The notes under the pieces: generated by a model
What the model was told of the DNA's origin: nothing
The model's input: only the letters and a program-made list of their open reading frames with translations
Database searches by the model: none
Assembly (NCBI GenBank): GCA_029891345.1
Contig: CM057009.1
Location: 231,809,178 to 231,873,177 of the forward strand
Reading direction: 5' to 3'
DNA length: 64,000 nt
DNA from: Dryococelus australis
Taxonomy: Eukaryota > Arthropoda > Insecta > Phasmatodea > Phasmatidae
Program-made: the position numbers and the translations under genes
Part shown: piece after piece, positions 1 through 13,021 of the stretch
Numbering within the stretch: the stretch's first letter is position 1
Layout: the number at the start of each line of letters is the position of its first letter

Positions 1-439
1 TTATTTCTGCAATGCGACGTCATGAACCAGTGCGGCGCTGCGATCAGCTATTGCTAGGCGGAAATGATTTCCAAGGTGGAGTAAGATTGGTTGGTTTAAA
101 AAAGTGTTTTACCTGGCAGAAGTGTTACAAAAAATATATATATATATAAATTTTTTCCTTTTCCCCATTAGTGCGGGATTGGGAGTTCTGGAACACCTGA
201 TTGGTACAAGGTTTTCCTCCCCTCCTGGGGTGAAATTTTGACTGGGTATATATGTCTTGGAGTTTCAAGACTCGAGAGAGAAGGTGTTTCAAAGGTTCAG
301 CAGACCCCCCGTGATTGAGTTAAGTAAAATGAAATTACACAAGTCATATTGGTGGGCCATCTGAAAGGACTTGAATTTTTCGAAGTCCTTTTAGGGTAAA
401 TTTTGCAAGTAGTTTCCTTGAAGGAAAAATGTAAGAGTT
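1..439. other. No gene seen
   Basis: AT-rich sequence with a short TA microsatellite near 136-148. No reading frame, RNA or repeat that I can support. Confidence 0.5.
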
Positions 440-1130
440 GAGCATAGTTTTCTCTAGTAATTTTTATAAAATTTTAGCCAATTTTAAAATTAAAATCATA
501 ATTGGCCTTGGTCTTGTTATGTGACCATGAGAGTGAGTACTCTATAAAGTCGAAGGAACTTGTAAATTTATAAAGATGGCCTTGGTAGGTTCTGAATGGC
601 CAGTTATTTTGTGATTAAGATAACAATAAAAACTTAACCATTTTCTCAGATAGAATAATTTCTCCAAATGGCTTTTGTAAATGTTGAAAGTAATACAATA
701 TTTATCCCTTCTCAAGGCCTAATAATTTTCATCCATTGGCCTGTGTAATATTTTCTAATGGTCAAAACCTTTGCGAGTAAAGAATTTTTTTTGGCCTTAA
801 TTTGTGAATACAGCCATAAAATATTTAGCCTAATTAATTCTTTTTGGAGCCATTTCTTATTTGGCTTTTGTAGTACAGTGATACATTTTTACATGGCAGT
901 AGAATTTTCTTCAATTGGCCTTAATATTTTGAATTTCCATGAATGTTGTAAGTAATCCATTTTTGGCTTGGGTATGAGAGAACAGCCAGTAATATATTCT
1001 CTTTTAATCTATTTCTATTTGTCAGTTATTTAGTCTGTTGGCCATTGTTTATGAATATGGCCAAAAATTAAAATTATCAATAATTGGCCTTATTTTCTTT
1101 GTATGTGGCCAAGGAAAATTTTTTCAAGTG
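440..1130. repeat. Degenerate TTGGCC(TT)-rich array
   Basis: The hexamer TTGGCC/ATGGCC and its complement GGCCAA recur many times (for example near 504, 576, 735, 790, 915, 1038, 1083 and 1107), often 55-72 bp apart, in an otherwise A/T-only background. This looks like an old, heavily diverged tandem array with palindromic GGCC cores. No protein is implied; the small ORF at 758-955 is just this A/T-rich sequence. Confidence 0.35.
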
Positions 1131-4109
1131 TGGTATATTGAAAACTACAGGTTTTATTAGAATGTTTTGTTTGTCATCTTTAGTAATTGGAATTGAGGCG
1201 ATTCAAAGTTCATAGAAATACCATGTGGGCATAAAAATGTATATTTTAGATATACAAATGTAATTTTGCTTTGATCAAAACAAAATAACTCAGATCCAAT
1301 AAAGAATCAAATAAAAGTGTAATCTCATGTGTTATAAATTGGGGAACTGGTGGTGTTGTAACAGGTTACTGCCCTGTTCTCTCGTTGTAGTTCTCAGTAA
1401 ACACCAACGGACTAGCTCAGTGAGAGTTGAAGACTTTTGACTACATAATAATGAAAGTTTGTGTATACCTGGATTGTCAATAAATAAAAGAATAAGTTAA
1501 ATGTTTACCGGAGATTTATTGTCATCTCTGCAAAACAAACTATTGACACTCACAGCTGATGAACAAAAAAAAACAATACTGAATGGCAGCCTTTATAAAA
1601 CAAAACTTCTCACTTCAAGAGTTACGAAGACGAGAGAGAATCGTTACTTTTCTCTCCCGACGCCTTATTGACTCCTCGCACCGACGGGAAAAAAAATTAA
1701 ATAGATATTTGAATTGATATGTCTGAAATACAAAAGAAAGTTAAAGTCGCGGGTACTGGTCGGTGTGAGTCACATGATCACACATTGCAGGCTGTCTCAC
1801 TGACAGCTGACAAACAATTGTGCTACGACGAACTGTTGTGATACCCGAGAAAGGTCGTGCTTCCTTATATATTGGTAGAAAGTTTCCTCATTGAAAACAT
1901 ATTGTTTTTGAGCAGTTGGTCACGTCAGCTAAAGGTGACCTCTGTTATTTTCCTCGTTTCACCATGTTGTGCCTTGTGGTGGCTGGTGGCTGCCTTGCGG
2001 TGGCGGTCTGTTGTTGATGTCTGTTATTACTGATGAAATGAGGAAAGAAAAATAATAAATTTGGAAAAACGAAAATATCTGAAATACAAACAAGTTGTCA
2101 TTGCCACTACCTTTCAAATATTACATGAATTACTATCCTTGACTGGAAATAAACAATTGCAATACTTACCGGATATGCTAATTATATATATCTAGCTGCA
2201 ATGCTACAGTGTCTCCTCTTTAATATTGATTTTTAGCCTTCAGTTACTTGCAAAATTGTTACTTGTGAATATGGGGGGGGGGGGGGGGGAGTTGCAGTCT
2301 GGGTCAGTAAGGATTCTTTGTCCTAGTCACATGCTGCCGCCTCTGCCTTACACCTCCCTGTCTTTTTTTGCTTCCATTATCCCTCCTCTTTTGCTGTAAA
2401 AACAGCAGCACAATACACAGACTATCTTAGTCAGTGTATGCTGATAACTTCAAATTTAATTCAATGCCCTTTTTTTTAATAATTATTTTTCAGTTTATGT
2501 GCAGCCATGCCTACGTAATATGCTATTTTTTTAAGGTGGGCAATTGTTTTTTTTCTTGTAAAATCAATTTTATGTGTAAAGTGAATAAAGATAAGTGTGT
2601 GCAAATAAAATGTGTTCTTATGTTACTGGTGCCATATTATGGCGAGTGAAGCCGTGTGCATGTATAGGCAACGTCAAAAGTTTTTGATGAAATATTCAGG
2701 ATAATTAATATTTCAAGTAGACCGCACTAAATATTTATATTCACGTAAACATTGCCGGGCCTCATTGTGCCAGTGCAGAGGCAACACGCCACCTACATTT
2801 AGTATAAATTCAACACATTGACGTGAATTGCATCTTATCAGCATATTTTTCCAATGCCGGGCCGCTGTTACGAAGTGAACCGACCCTGTAATGACGGCAG
2901 TGGCGGCGGGCAGCCTCCGCTGCCAGTGAGTAATCTTCTAGCGACTGACAACTGCCCAGCCTGAGGATCTAGGGCTGAGCTTCAGCAGCAAACCACCACA
3001 CCACGCCTGGCCATTCTGCAGAGGATCTAGGTACTCGCCCAGCTACATACATGGCCAGACCAAAGCAAGAGCATGGCACGCACACACATATTGCGCAACG
3101 CCACCTAAACTTTTTGATCGCTACATGCCTCATAGCAATGTATGACCCACGAGACCTGCGTAATAGATCTTTAATAATATCTTTATATTTTAATAATAGA
3201 TAGTGTAATCTTTTCACACACGTTCAATGGCCATGTAATACTGTGTTTAGGCCTTCTTTTTTATGACAAGGGGTGGTCCAATATGCCTTTCTTGGGTATC
3301 AAATTAATCAGGAGATGTCCAGCTATTAAAATATACATATTTATATTTAATTTAAAAAATGTTTTTCTATGTGCTAGAGATGTTTGAACATGAACTTCAT
3401 GAAAAAAATTGCATGTTTGGGGGCATAGGGTTTAGGGGTGGGTCAAAATCAGCCCAAAATTTTCCAAATTTTTTATTTCGACCCTCCCCCCCCCTTATTA
3501 CGACCCTATTCTTGGGAACCACGAGGGTTCGTATTAGAGAGTTAGAGAGGTTCTGCTGTGTTACCCTTGTCAGTGAGTGCAATATTTCATGTCTATCTCT
3601 ATTATAATTTAAGTTCTTATCAATATCTCTATATTTCTTTCAGTCACAATTCACATTCATTATTTACAAATATTCAATTTGTCTATTGCCATCGTTCCAG
3701 ATGTCTTACACTCACGCATCCAGTTTGATAGTCCCACCCTTCAATCTCACTCTCAACTATACCAATGCTCGCAGTCTGCAGACTTTACTTCCGTCACCAC
3801 TCGCTCTGCTGACCTGTCACTTTGCTGTCTTCGTACACAAACTCTAAACTGTCTGCTCATAGGCCCACCATGGCTTAAATATTCTCACTGGCCCAGTCTA
3901 GAAGGTTCCTTGAGTCATGCTGAGTGAGGCTAGGACAATGACAAGAACATTCAATCTACTGAAATTCAGGAGCATGCGAGTCGCTATAGGTTTATGTCAC
4001 ACATGAATTGACTGACCTTTGTAAATTGCCACCCACTTCTTGCATTACACACTTTTGCTTGCTTGAGCAGGATGAGGCAAGGGAAGCAATGCATACTACT
4101 GACATGTAA
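1131..4109. other. Non-coding, no gene recognised
   Basis: AT-rich with a G homopolymer of 17 at 2273-2289 and a more GC-balanced patch at about 2730-3140. Short ORFs here (2434-2649 plus, 2969-3217 minus, 3359-3607 plus, 3679-3927 plus) have no domain, biased composition or splice support. Confidence 0.5.
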
Positions 4110-4203
4110 CAATCAGAGTATCCAGTGACCGGGAAATGTGATAAAAGCAGGAAATGCAATCAGAGTATCCAGTGACCGGGAAATGTGAGAAAAGCAGGAA
4201 ATG
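4110..4203. repeat. 47-bp tandem duplication
   Basis: Two adjacent copies (4110-4156 and 4157-4203) of a 47-bp unit beginning CAATCAGAGTATCCAGTGAC. They differ at one visible position (GATAAAAGC versus GAGAAAAGC). The near identity means a recent local duplication. Confidence 0.9.
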
Positions 4204-7200
4204 TACAGTATTTGAAATTCTGTTGGAAATGTGTGAGAATTTTTCCAGATGGAGGTATTTTTTCTGGTTTATGAAAGCTGCATTAAAACTTCAGAAACTG
4301 GGCTAAGAGAACTGGATGGTAAAGAATCTCCATTGCCTTTTAAATTGGGAGTACCATGCGTGATGATAATAATTGCATCAAGGTCATGCAGAGCTAACCG
4401 TCTTGAGCCCTAATTCGTAATGTGGGCTGAAGCAGGCCAATTTAGTGGCAAGAAGCAGGAAAATACAATAGGCTAGCATTTAAATAGCAATAGGCTATAA
4501 ATGAACTAGGACACATTTTTGTGTTTTATTAAAATAGATCCCATGGCACGAATTTTGACTGAAGACTACTTCATTTTTGTTTAAGTAAGGTAGGCATCCT
4601 ACTTGTGCATAGCTGACCGTGTCCACCTCATTACTGAAGAATTTGAAACCGCTGAATTAATTTAACTTGAGTATTTTTATTTTTTTATTTTTTGAAGGTA
4701 GCTTACAAACTGTGAACATTATTTCCTTGTGTAAAGTATGGGCAATGTAGCAAAAGCTTGATCACATGCACATCTTCTCCAACTACAAAAGATTCATGCC
4801 TACTAATTAAAGTTTAACTATAATGCAATTTTGAAGAGCAAAACTTTTTTACTATCGCTTTATCAGGCAATGATGAGAAAAAAATGTGTGTGTTTTACAG
4901 GGAAATATATTTGTACCTGTTAGCAATTTCTTTAGATAAAAATGTTTCCTTCACACCAAAAAGTTGCAGTGGAATTGTGTTTTTACCTCTATTTTATTTA
5001 TTTCTGTTTTTGCATTGAACTTGTTTTTTAAAGAGTTTTGTTGATTATCATGTCAGTTTATGTACTGTAGTGTTACTCGAATATGTCTTGCATTCATACT
5101 AGCCAATTATGTCATTTATACTGTTGTCTCCTTTTTGTTACCTTTTTGTATTTACTTATGCCCAACGTCTCTACAGATATATGGATGTCCTTTGTATATA
5201 TGTCACTATTATTGGTTCAATAAAGTGATACATGTAATTTATTCACAAATGAATACCAGTGTTTAATCATTGTACATTTCATATTGATGACTGTGAATGT
5301 GGCAGCCATATCGTAAATGTGTTTGAAGCACCACACCAACACAAACAGGAAGTTCAATATTACTAATAAGCCTACTTTCCTTTACATATACATATATGCA
5401 AGTATTTATAATAACCTCTCCGACTTTTTTATCAATTTGCCAGCATTTTTCCCTATAGCTGGTTGTGATCCGTAGTTGTTACTGCTATACAATAGGTATA
5501 TTCAAAAATTTTGTTGACGCTATCTTCCAGAATGCCAGACAATTGAAGATATTTTTAGTGAGTATAGTGCACAAAATAGCTAGGCCTACTTCAGCACAAA
5601 TTTGGTTTTAAACGGTTAAAAGATACCAAATATACTGCATATTAAACTGAAATAGAAAGAAACTTATTTTGAAAATAAGTGCTGTAAATTTTAGATGGAC
5701 ATACACAATAATACTTGCATAACGAATGTGTCGGAACTCGATTAAGAAGTTACTGAGATGCGATAATTAAGATTTATTTTTCATTTACATTATTTCGCAA
5801 CATGATTTCAGTTGTTTATTAGTGTCAGTATTAAAGAAATTGATATTTAAATTGTTTCAATGGTGTAACGGATTGTGCATGTAACATACAGTACGAGGCT
5901 CCCATTAATAAAATAAATTCTTCTACAAAAAATATTTCAGGCTTGCAGTAATATTTGTATTTCAAATTTGATAGAAAACATGTTGGTATATTCCGAGATT
6001 GGTATTTAATTTTCTTCCAATTTTGCCTACCAGGGTGTCTGTAAATTAGCATTTTTAATTTTTGCAATATGTACTGCCAGAATACCAAGTTTGGTTATAT
6101 GGTTTGATATCTATGGCATAACTGTAAAATATTTGCAATGCTTAATTTTTTTTTTTTTTAATTTGACATTGTTTCTACTAAAGTCAAATAATTTTATATG
6201 GTCTACAAAAGCAGTATGTGTGTATCAAATGGGATGAGAATAGGTGAGTAGTTCACGAGATATGATGCAAGAGTTTAATTTTTCAGGTAAAGCTAGCTTC
6301 CAAACGGGAAAAAATAAGGTTTGCTTTATGTGCTATAACTCACCAGGTTAGTTGCAATAGCGTTAATGGTTCAGAGGGTTGTAAAAAGTTTGGAAAATAC
6401 TCTGTGCTGGTTTCTGTACTACCACGCCACAACGTGTCAAGCTGTCACGTGAGACGAAGCAATGCAGTATGATTCTCTGTAGTTCAAAACACGCCAATGT
6501 CAAAAAGTATTGTGGGATGGACCCCAACATTCAAGATCAAGAAGCGAGGGAGCGATACCTGCGACACTAGCACACACGCCTATTGCTTCATCACTCCTAT
6601 GCACAAGACGTGCAGTATTTCTGTCATGACGCTGTACAGTCTAAATTAGATCTGTAACATAGGGGTTTTATTACAGGCGATGAAAGCCCACAGATTAAGC
6701 TATGCTCGTACCTTTGTACTTTTCTCTTGCCGCTTAAGGAAACTGCATAGGCAAGCTTTAAAAATGTGATATGTGACCATTTTTTTCTTCTAGAATACAC
6801 TTAATATGATAAAAGTAAACAAAAATGGGGGGAGGGGGGGTAGATAATAGTTTTTTATCTTTTCTTACAAAAAGTCGTATTTGCAGAACATTTATTTATT
6901 GAGTCATGCGTATTCGCATAAACAACTATTTCAGGAAAAAAACAGGGGTCCATCCCACTCTTATCTTGCATTACTTAACCTCCTCAGTCCCGAAATACTT
7001 GTGACTAATAATGTAATGTTTCAATTTGATTTTTGAGTAGTTTAGTTTAGTAATAATAGGAAGAAATTTTGGTTTTTATGATTTTTATTTTTAAATTGGT
7101 AACAAAGTTTTTCCAGCTACCTGGACACCAGGGCACAGTTACAGATTAGTGAAAAAATTACAGTAACTTTCAAAATGTCTATGTATGAAATTCAGGGAAA

Positions 7201-7429
7201 CTACACTGAACTTGCAGAATGTCTACTTACAAAATCCAAGGAAATATTGAATTATATTTTGTCAGAACTCTTGTTATTTATGCATGTTATAAACTTATAA
7301 CTATCATTTACAGCACAAGTAGGTAAATTTTTTTTCTCTTTCTTCAGATATCTGTAGTGGAAATAGGTACACACCTCTTCTTCTTTGTTGGTTCCAAGCT
7401 AATTTCAGTTTGTTCCTGAGAATTTGGGT
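4204..7429. other. Mostly non-coding; possible piggyBac left end near 6973
   Basis: No supported gene. GTGGGATGGACCCC near 6510 and its exact complement near 6945 form a 14-bp inverted pair about 435 bp apart. At about 6973 TTAA is followed by CCTCCTCAGTCCCG, which resembles the outer end of piggyBac-type elements and lies on the downstream side of the piggyBac relic at 7430-8330. A matching right end was not found beyond 8330, so this is only a candidate terminus. Confidence 0.3.
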
Positions 7430-8330
7430 TCACGTAGAGAGCCTTTGGCCCCCCATGCCAAGTAATTCACCAATATAAAAATCTGACATCTAAAAGATTA
7501 ATTATTGAAGAAGCTTTCTTCTCCCCAAGGGACAGTCTGTACCTGACATATTCTCTCCAAGCATTAGTAATGGCCAAATCCACCAAGTGAAAGAAGAACC
7601 AGACATTCCTCATTCTTGTTCACATGCAAAGTTTGTAAAGTTTGTGCCAACAGCAGTTGATGCCGACAATACAAATTTATTATCTCCCCACTTGACAAGA
7701 GAGGTATTACTATCGTCTTGTACTAACTGTTGAAAACTTCCTCTACCCTTGATGTAGAATTCTTTGTTAGAAATGGGTTTTGTTGCCAGATTTTTCTTTA
7801 GCTGGTTGGTTGAGAATGTACCAGCCCTCACAATGTTTCTCTCTAGCAAAAACTCTAATAAAGGCAAAGAAGTGAATTATCTGTCAAAAATAGTGAATAA
7901 CTTACTGGAATATTGGTTGTTAATCTGTTTAGGAGAAACTCTCGTATTCCCAGGTTAGTATGAGGCTTACCTTCAGGCCAGGTGTTCTTTACCTGGTACA
8001 GAAACAAATCGTAAACCAACCCATCAGGTAATACCAAGACAAATGATTTAGGTTCAACAGGATTTGGCTTGTCTTACATATACTGCTTTAGTTTAGTTTT
8101 TTTTCTTCTGTGAATGGAATCATTTGCTCACCAATAGACAACTCAGAGGCTCATTCAGTGGTATTTGTTTACACTTACTTCGTACAATGTCATAAATAAG
8201 TTGACCTTTCCAAAGACAATTACTTAATTTCCCTTCACCAGAAACTGACAAATTATAAACTAAATGCAAATAGTTCCTCAGTGTAAATGATCTATCATGA
8301 GGCAGTTTTGTGTCTGATCTAACTTTTAGT
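7430..8330 (-). pseudogene. piggyBac-like transposase relic
   Basis: Read on the minus strand this is the middle and C-terminal part of a piggyBac-family (PGBD-type) DDD transposase, an enzyme that excises and inserts DNA at TTAA. In order: an RNase H-fold region near 8330-8170 (SDTKLPHDRSFTLRNYL); the conserved D-E-Q-M-x-P-F block near 8130, where the Asp is Gly (IGEQMIPF), so the first catalytic acid is lost; QYM and DGLVYD blocks (8080-8010); the second-Asp block (LTDNS, near 7890); then in another frame LLEFLLERNIVRAGTF, GRGSF and VKWGDNKFVLSAS (7860-7650), where the third Asp is kept; then FFFHLVDLAITNAWREY near 7590-7540. At least three frameshifts and several stops separate the blocks. 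The N-terminus and the Cys-rich tail were not found. It is a dead fragment, not a domesticated gene. Confidence 0.8.
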
Positions 8331-8761
8331 CATGATCAAAAATACATTTTCGGTTTTGGAAGTTGTAAACACCCCTATATAAGCTGTTCACAGTAAATTG
8401 TGCACTTTTGAGGCCGTAGTTACTTTATTCCTATAAGAAATTTTTTTTACCCATTCACCACTTTCTAAAATAAATATTGTCATGTAAGCAATAAATGCTG
8501 TGTATATATTTCATCGTACTCGAAAGTAAATATCTAGTTCTATGATAAGATATATTTATTAACCCAAATGACATGTAATTTATGTAACTTTGACATATTT
8601 TACCCCACAATTTCTCTCACCTTCATAGTCCTCCCCACTATCGCATTTGGTAGTACGTCCTGCAAATATTGTGATGCCCCTAGTAAATTTTTGTTAAGTG
8701 CTATTAGTAATAGTGATTAAATTAAAAATTGTTAAGGAATCCAAATTACATGTAATTTACA
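8331..8761. other. No gene seen
   Basis: AT-rich spacer between the piggyBac relic and the gypsy relic. No end sequence for either element could be fixed here. Confidence 0.5.
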
Positions 8762-9227
8762 TATATTTATTTTGATGATATTATGTGCATGGAGAAAACA
8801 GAAGAAATACAAGATCAAGCCGTATGTCAAGTTATTGAGAGGGCTAGGGAAAGAAACATTAAATTTAAAATGGAGAAGCTTCAATATAAGGTATCAGAGG
8901 TCCAATATGTGGGGCATCAATTTTCAGCTAGCAGAATGAAAGTATATTCCGATAGTGATAGAGCTCTACTAGAAATGGAAGTACCCACAAAAAAAAAAGC
9001 TATGAGTTTTCAGCATGTTAAATGTTGTGCAGTGCTTTGTACCTCATCTGGTAACTATAATGGCTTCTTTGTGTTAATTACTCAAAGTTGGTGTTGAATG
9101 CCAGTGTCTCCCTGCACATCAAATAGCATTTGACACTCTTAATGTTCTCATTTCCTCAGCACCAATATTGTCTTCATTTGACCCCATGCAGGGAACCACA
9201 ATACATAGTCCAGCGGAATACTGCTTC
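8762..9227 (+). pseudogene. Ty3/gypsy pol relic, left part (RT to RNase H)
   Basis: Starts at the reverse transcriptase active site: YFDD (8768-8779), a variant of the gypsy YVDD box. It continues into the palm/thumb region (RARERNIKFKMEKLQYKVSEV, GHQFSA) up to about 9010. After a decayed stretch and a +1 shift near 9095 the frame resumes with LPAHQIAFDTLNVLISSAPI and SSFDPMQGTTIHS, the RT-RNase H connection and the start of RNase H. The reading stops abruptly at 9227, where the inverted-repeat element begins. The same domain resumes at 17012, so both halves belong to one copy. Everything upstream of YFDD (gag, protease, RT fingers) is absent. Family assignment is firm; the lineage within gypsy is not determined. 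Confidence 0.8.
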
Positions 9228-9518
9228 AATTATGCACTTTTGGAAAAAGTGATTTCTCTGTTTTGTTGTATTCTGGGGTCAGTGAACATCAATTTAAAGG
9301 TGGGATGCCTTGACTATGGCACTTCGGTTAATTTTTACAACCCCTTAAACATACCCTTAATGGTCAAAATGCATTACCCAACTTTGCAGCATGTTTTTAG
9401 ACTTTTCTGTCATGTTAAAAATGTATAATATTTTTTGAAGAGTAACAAAGCCTTATACTTGTTATAGGGACCTTGTAGACCATTTAAAAATGGCTGGCAC
9501 TAAGTTTTTGTAGGGGTA
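9228..9518 (+). repeat. Left terminal inverted repeat of the Academ-like element
   Basis: Complementary to 16730-17011 with long runs of identity, for example CAATTTAAAGGTGGGA, CATTACCCAACTTTGC, CATGTTTTTAGACTTTTCTG, TAACAAAGCCTTATAC and GACCATTTAAAAATGGC. Small indels and substitutions show the insertion is not recent. Confidence 0.9.
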
Positions 9519-10363
9519 AAGAGTATTTTGGAGGTGATAGAGTGAACATTTTTAACTGAAAGAAAAATGTATTAGGAGAAGTTATGTCTTAAGAATAAAG
9601 TTATGTGGTTTCACAAAACTTACAGAAGGGGTTACAGTCATGCCTGTGTTGGGGGGGGGGGGGGGGGGGTTCACATTGCATTGTACAAGGAATCCTCGAA
9701 AACGCTCCATGTCTGGGTTGTCAAGGTTGCAACTGTTTGTCAAATTTGATTTTTTATTGCTACATCCAATGTTTTTAACATTCAACCCTCATTATAATGG
9801 TTGAAACCTCCCTCCAATAAATAATTTTTTAAGTCAACATTACTAATCAAAATTAATCAAATTTAATTCAAATGACTAAAAACTAATCTTAAATCAATTG
9901 TTTTCATCTAAAAGTGCATTTTAACTCTGTATAGGGGTTTAAAACCACCCCTAACAGTTGTATAATAAGTAATGAAGAAGACTGGATATAGCAATACGAT
10001 TTTTTGCTGTGTACTTTTTGACTGAATTCAAACCATTGTTACCACTAATTTGAGGTGTTTTAGGCAATAGCGCAAGTAATTATATTGCAAGGAATTTTTT
10101 AAATTTCCGAACTGGAAAGAAGCTGAACAATATACTATAAATCATTTAATATCACAAGAACATTAATATTAATTCAAATTTATTAAAATTTCAAAAAGAA
10201 AATTTGTTATGAATTAATTAAAATTATTATCCCAGGTAATACCAACTTAAATATGATCACATGTGAATAAAACATACACACAGTCTTATTTTATTAGAAA
10301 TGTGATAATGAACACCAATTCAGAATTATTTGGCAACATCTGTAACATTAGTTTTTTCATATT
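9519..10363. other. 3' non-coding part of the Academ-like element
   Basis: Between the left inverted repeat and the stop of the minus-strand gene. Contains a G homopolymer of 19 at 9651-9669. No second gene was found. Confidence 0.55.
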
Positions 10364-13013
10364 TCAGTCTTCACCACAACCACTACATGTGCAAAGGCTC
10401 CTGCAAGGAAGTCATGCTTTTTTGCATCCGCATCTGCTGTTGCAAGATTGGCAACTGCAAGAAATATTGTCTCAGCAACCTTTAGCTGCACATGGCAGCG
10501 ACGTCCACTGCACCTAGAGAAATTAAAAATATGGTGAGCATTGACACCAAAATTGGTAAACCACAGGTTAACCAAAAAGTAATTGTGACAGACATTAAAT
10601 CACTGGCTTATCTTCCACGAGGCTGACTCAACACAAGATCTGCACCACCCAAAGTCAGCTGGATCAGGAAGCTTCGGCTCTTTTTCAAGACTTTGCCTCT
10701 AAATGTGGCCTGTTGGAATGCTGCTCGGAGTGTATGAAGTCTTAACGCATCTCGCGTTGGCGGAATATTTTCTATAGCATGACCTTTGCTGAAAAGATGC
10801 TTCCTTGCCTCGTTGACCCTTTCATCTTCAGAGCAGGATTCGTAGAGAACAATAACGAAGCGCTCTACCATTGGAAGGACTTCTGCCACTTTGTCTAGAG
10901 TTAGAAAATCGGAGAGAACACGAAAAGCTTTGTTTATTGGTAGGAGGTCATTCCATATGTGCCATGCATTCCTCTTTCCTTGAATGTGGAGGTTGTATCA
11001 CATCCTGTTACTGAGTGAAATGCCAAAAGGCCAGCACACCGGTCAGTACCAAGATTTCGAGATATAGCAGAGATGTCAATGAAGCGGTATGTCTTTCCAG
11101 TACCCAGAGCTATCCAGAGATTTTCATATCCAAGTAGACAGTTGTTAAGAGCAGTGGCAAGCACAACACATCTGTATCCACAGTTTGAATCAAAATCTTC
11201 TGGCAACCCTTTGCAGCTCCATCTGCAGCATGAAGTAGCGTCCTGGTGTCTGCTTCTTCATGGCTACAAGGTGTTAAATGCGACAAGTCCATAGGGGTTG
11301 TGGATAGTACAGTTTGTCATTGAGTGACCACAACCATTGCTGAATACTCTTCTGCACGAATGACACCACTAAGAAATTGGAATAGTTCTGTTTTATTTGA
11401 GTCGTTTCTCTAATAGTCTGTCCAGTTTATTGGAACTGCCTTATTTGCTTCAACACAACGCCAAGCACCCTTGCCTCGTTTCTGATGCATCACACCTTTC
11501 AGTGAATCTGACTTGTATTTGTCAAAAACAATATCTAACCTTCTTGTTGAACCACAGAGTTGACTTTTAAAGTAGGCTATAAATCTTCTGCCATAGCTCA
11601 AAAACGTATCTCCACCATCTGGATGCACAATATTTGCTGCTATAGCTCTATCAATAATGATTATGTCTACAACTGGGGTAAGGGTAGTCTCTTCTTCAGG
11701 CAAAAGACTTTCAAGGCACGTAAGAAGTTCTCATTTCTTTCCAAAGCGAAAATCACCATTTTAAGAAAGTGCCGGATGTTAGGTCTGATTCTCATGGCGA
11801 AAGAAGTCATCTAGATCTCCCTGGTGTACTTGACATGAGATCAAAAAACACGAGAACAAAGTTCCATCCCTCTTAAACATAAGTAGCTGCTCTTTGCTAC
11901 GATCTCAAACTATTTTATCACTTGTCCTGCTGAAGAGACAAAAATTGTTCTTTTTGACTGTTGCATCTATGGATTCAGTGCGATCGACAAAACAACATTG
12001 AAAAAAACTGTTGAGCTTGCTGCTGTCTGAAACTCTGAATATTCTTCAACTCTGTAACAGCTTTGGTGTCCACAACTAGACTTGAATCCAAAGTGACCAG
12101 TTATTCGCTGCAGTTAATTGAAGGATTGCCCATTTCTTCAAAGGTTTTCATTAATATTTGAACATCTGCTATGAAACGTTTTTGTTTTGAAGGGGAATCC
12201 TCATGATGTTGACTTTCATCTAAGTCATGGCATATAAGAAGATTCAAAAACTCACCAACTGCTCGAGCCATCTCAGGACCGGCGACCATCCATCTCGGAA
12301 GTGCAGCAGGGTTCTGTTAAGCCAATGGCTCCACCATCACCCTTTACTAGAGCATTGTTCTACTCATGACTTTCATCGATAGGAAGTCTGGAAAATGGAT
12401 GCTTTGTGTTCCTTATTGTAAATTTCCCTTGCAGAATTCTGTATGTACATCGGGGCAGTGCATCTTCAGAGTCATCATGTCACGAAAATGTATTGAAGCA
12501 CAGCGAGCATACTTTTGATGATCCAAGGCAAAGAAGAGCCACAACAGATTTCCTAAAGATTTTGTGTATAATTCAAAGTCTCCAGAACGGACCGACCTCG
12601 TCCAAGCTAGACCGTCCAGTTCAACTCTTATAATCAGTTGCCAGTAGAAGAATGTGGGACTTTGTTCGGATCTTTCTGCTAACCATGTCTCTTCATCCAA
12701 AAGTTCACCAGCTTCACCACTGTTGGTTGTTGGTGTACTCTTCATAGGCTGATTTGCACAGTGAGTACAAACTACAAGCCATCACCTGATGAGCATGGAA
12801 TGTTTTCTTCGCATGACTGGCCTTGAGGAATGATTCAGCAGTCCCACTTGCAGCTACATGTGCTTGCGTGAGAGCTGCTATCCAGCCACTGCCTTGGAGG
12901 AGATCTCTTAAACACTTTTGTAAGGCCATCAACGAAATGAAGTCCTCCCAACATAACTACTAAAGAATTTTCACCATACTGGTCGGGAAAGGTCCACTGG
13001 ATATTCGTGCATA

Positions 13014-13021
13014 GTTTGAAT
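13014..13021 (+). repeat. hAT target site duplication, left copy
   Basis: GTTTGAAT, identical to 14553-14560. Eight bases is the duplication length made by hAT transposases. Confidence 0.9.

Noticed and set aside
3359-3927. ORFs on both strands at 3359-3607, 3397-3582 and 3679-3927
   Set aside because: No domain, splice support or biased composition; opposite-strand ORFs over the same bases cancel each other out.
6510-6960. 14-bp inverted pair GTGGGATGGACCCC as MITE ends
   Set aside because: Only 14 bp pair, no flanking duplication, and neither side shows a known terminus.
9011-9128. A host intron between the two gypsy blocks
   Set aside because: No splice sites at the block ends; a frameshift and decay explain the gap.
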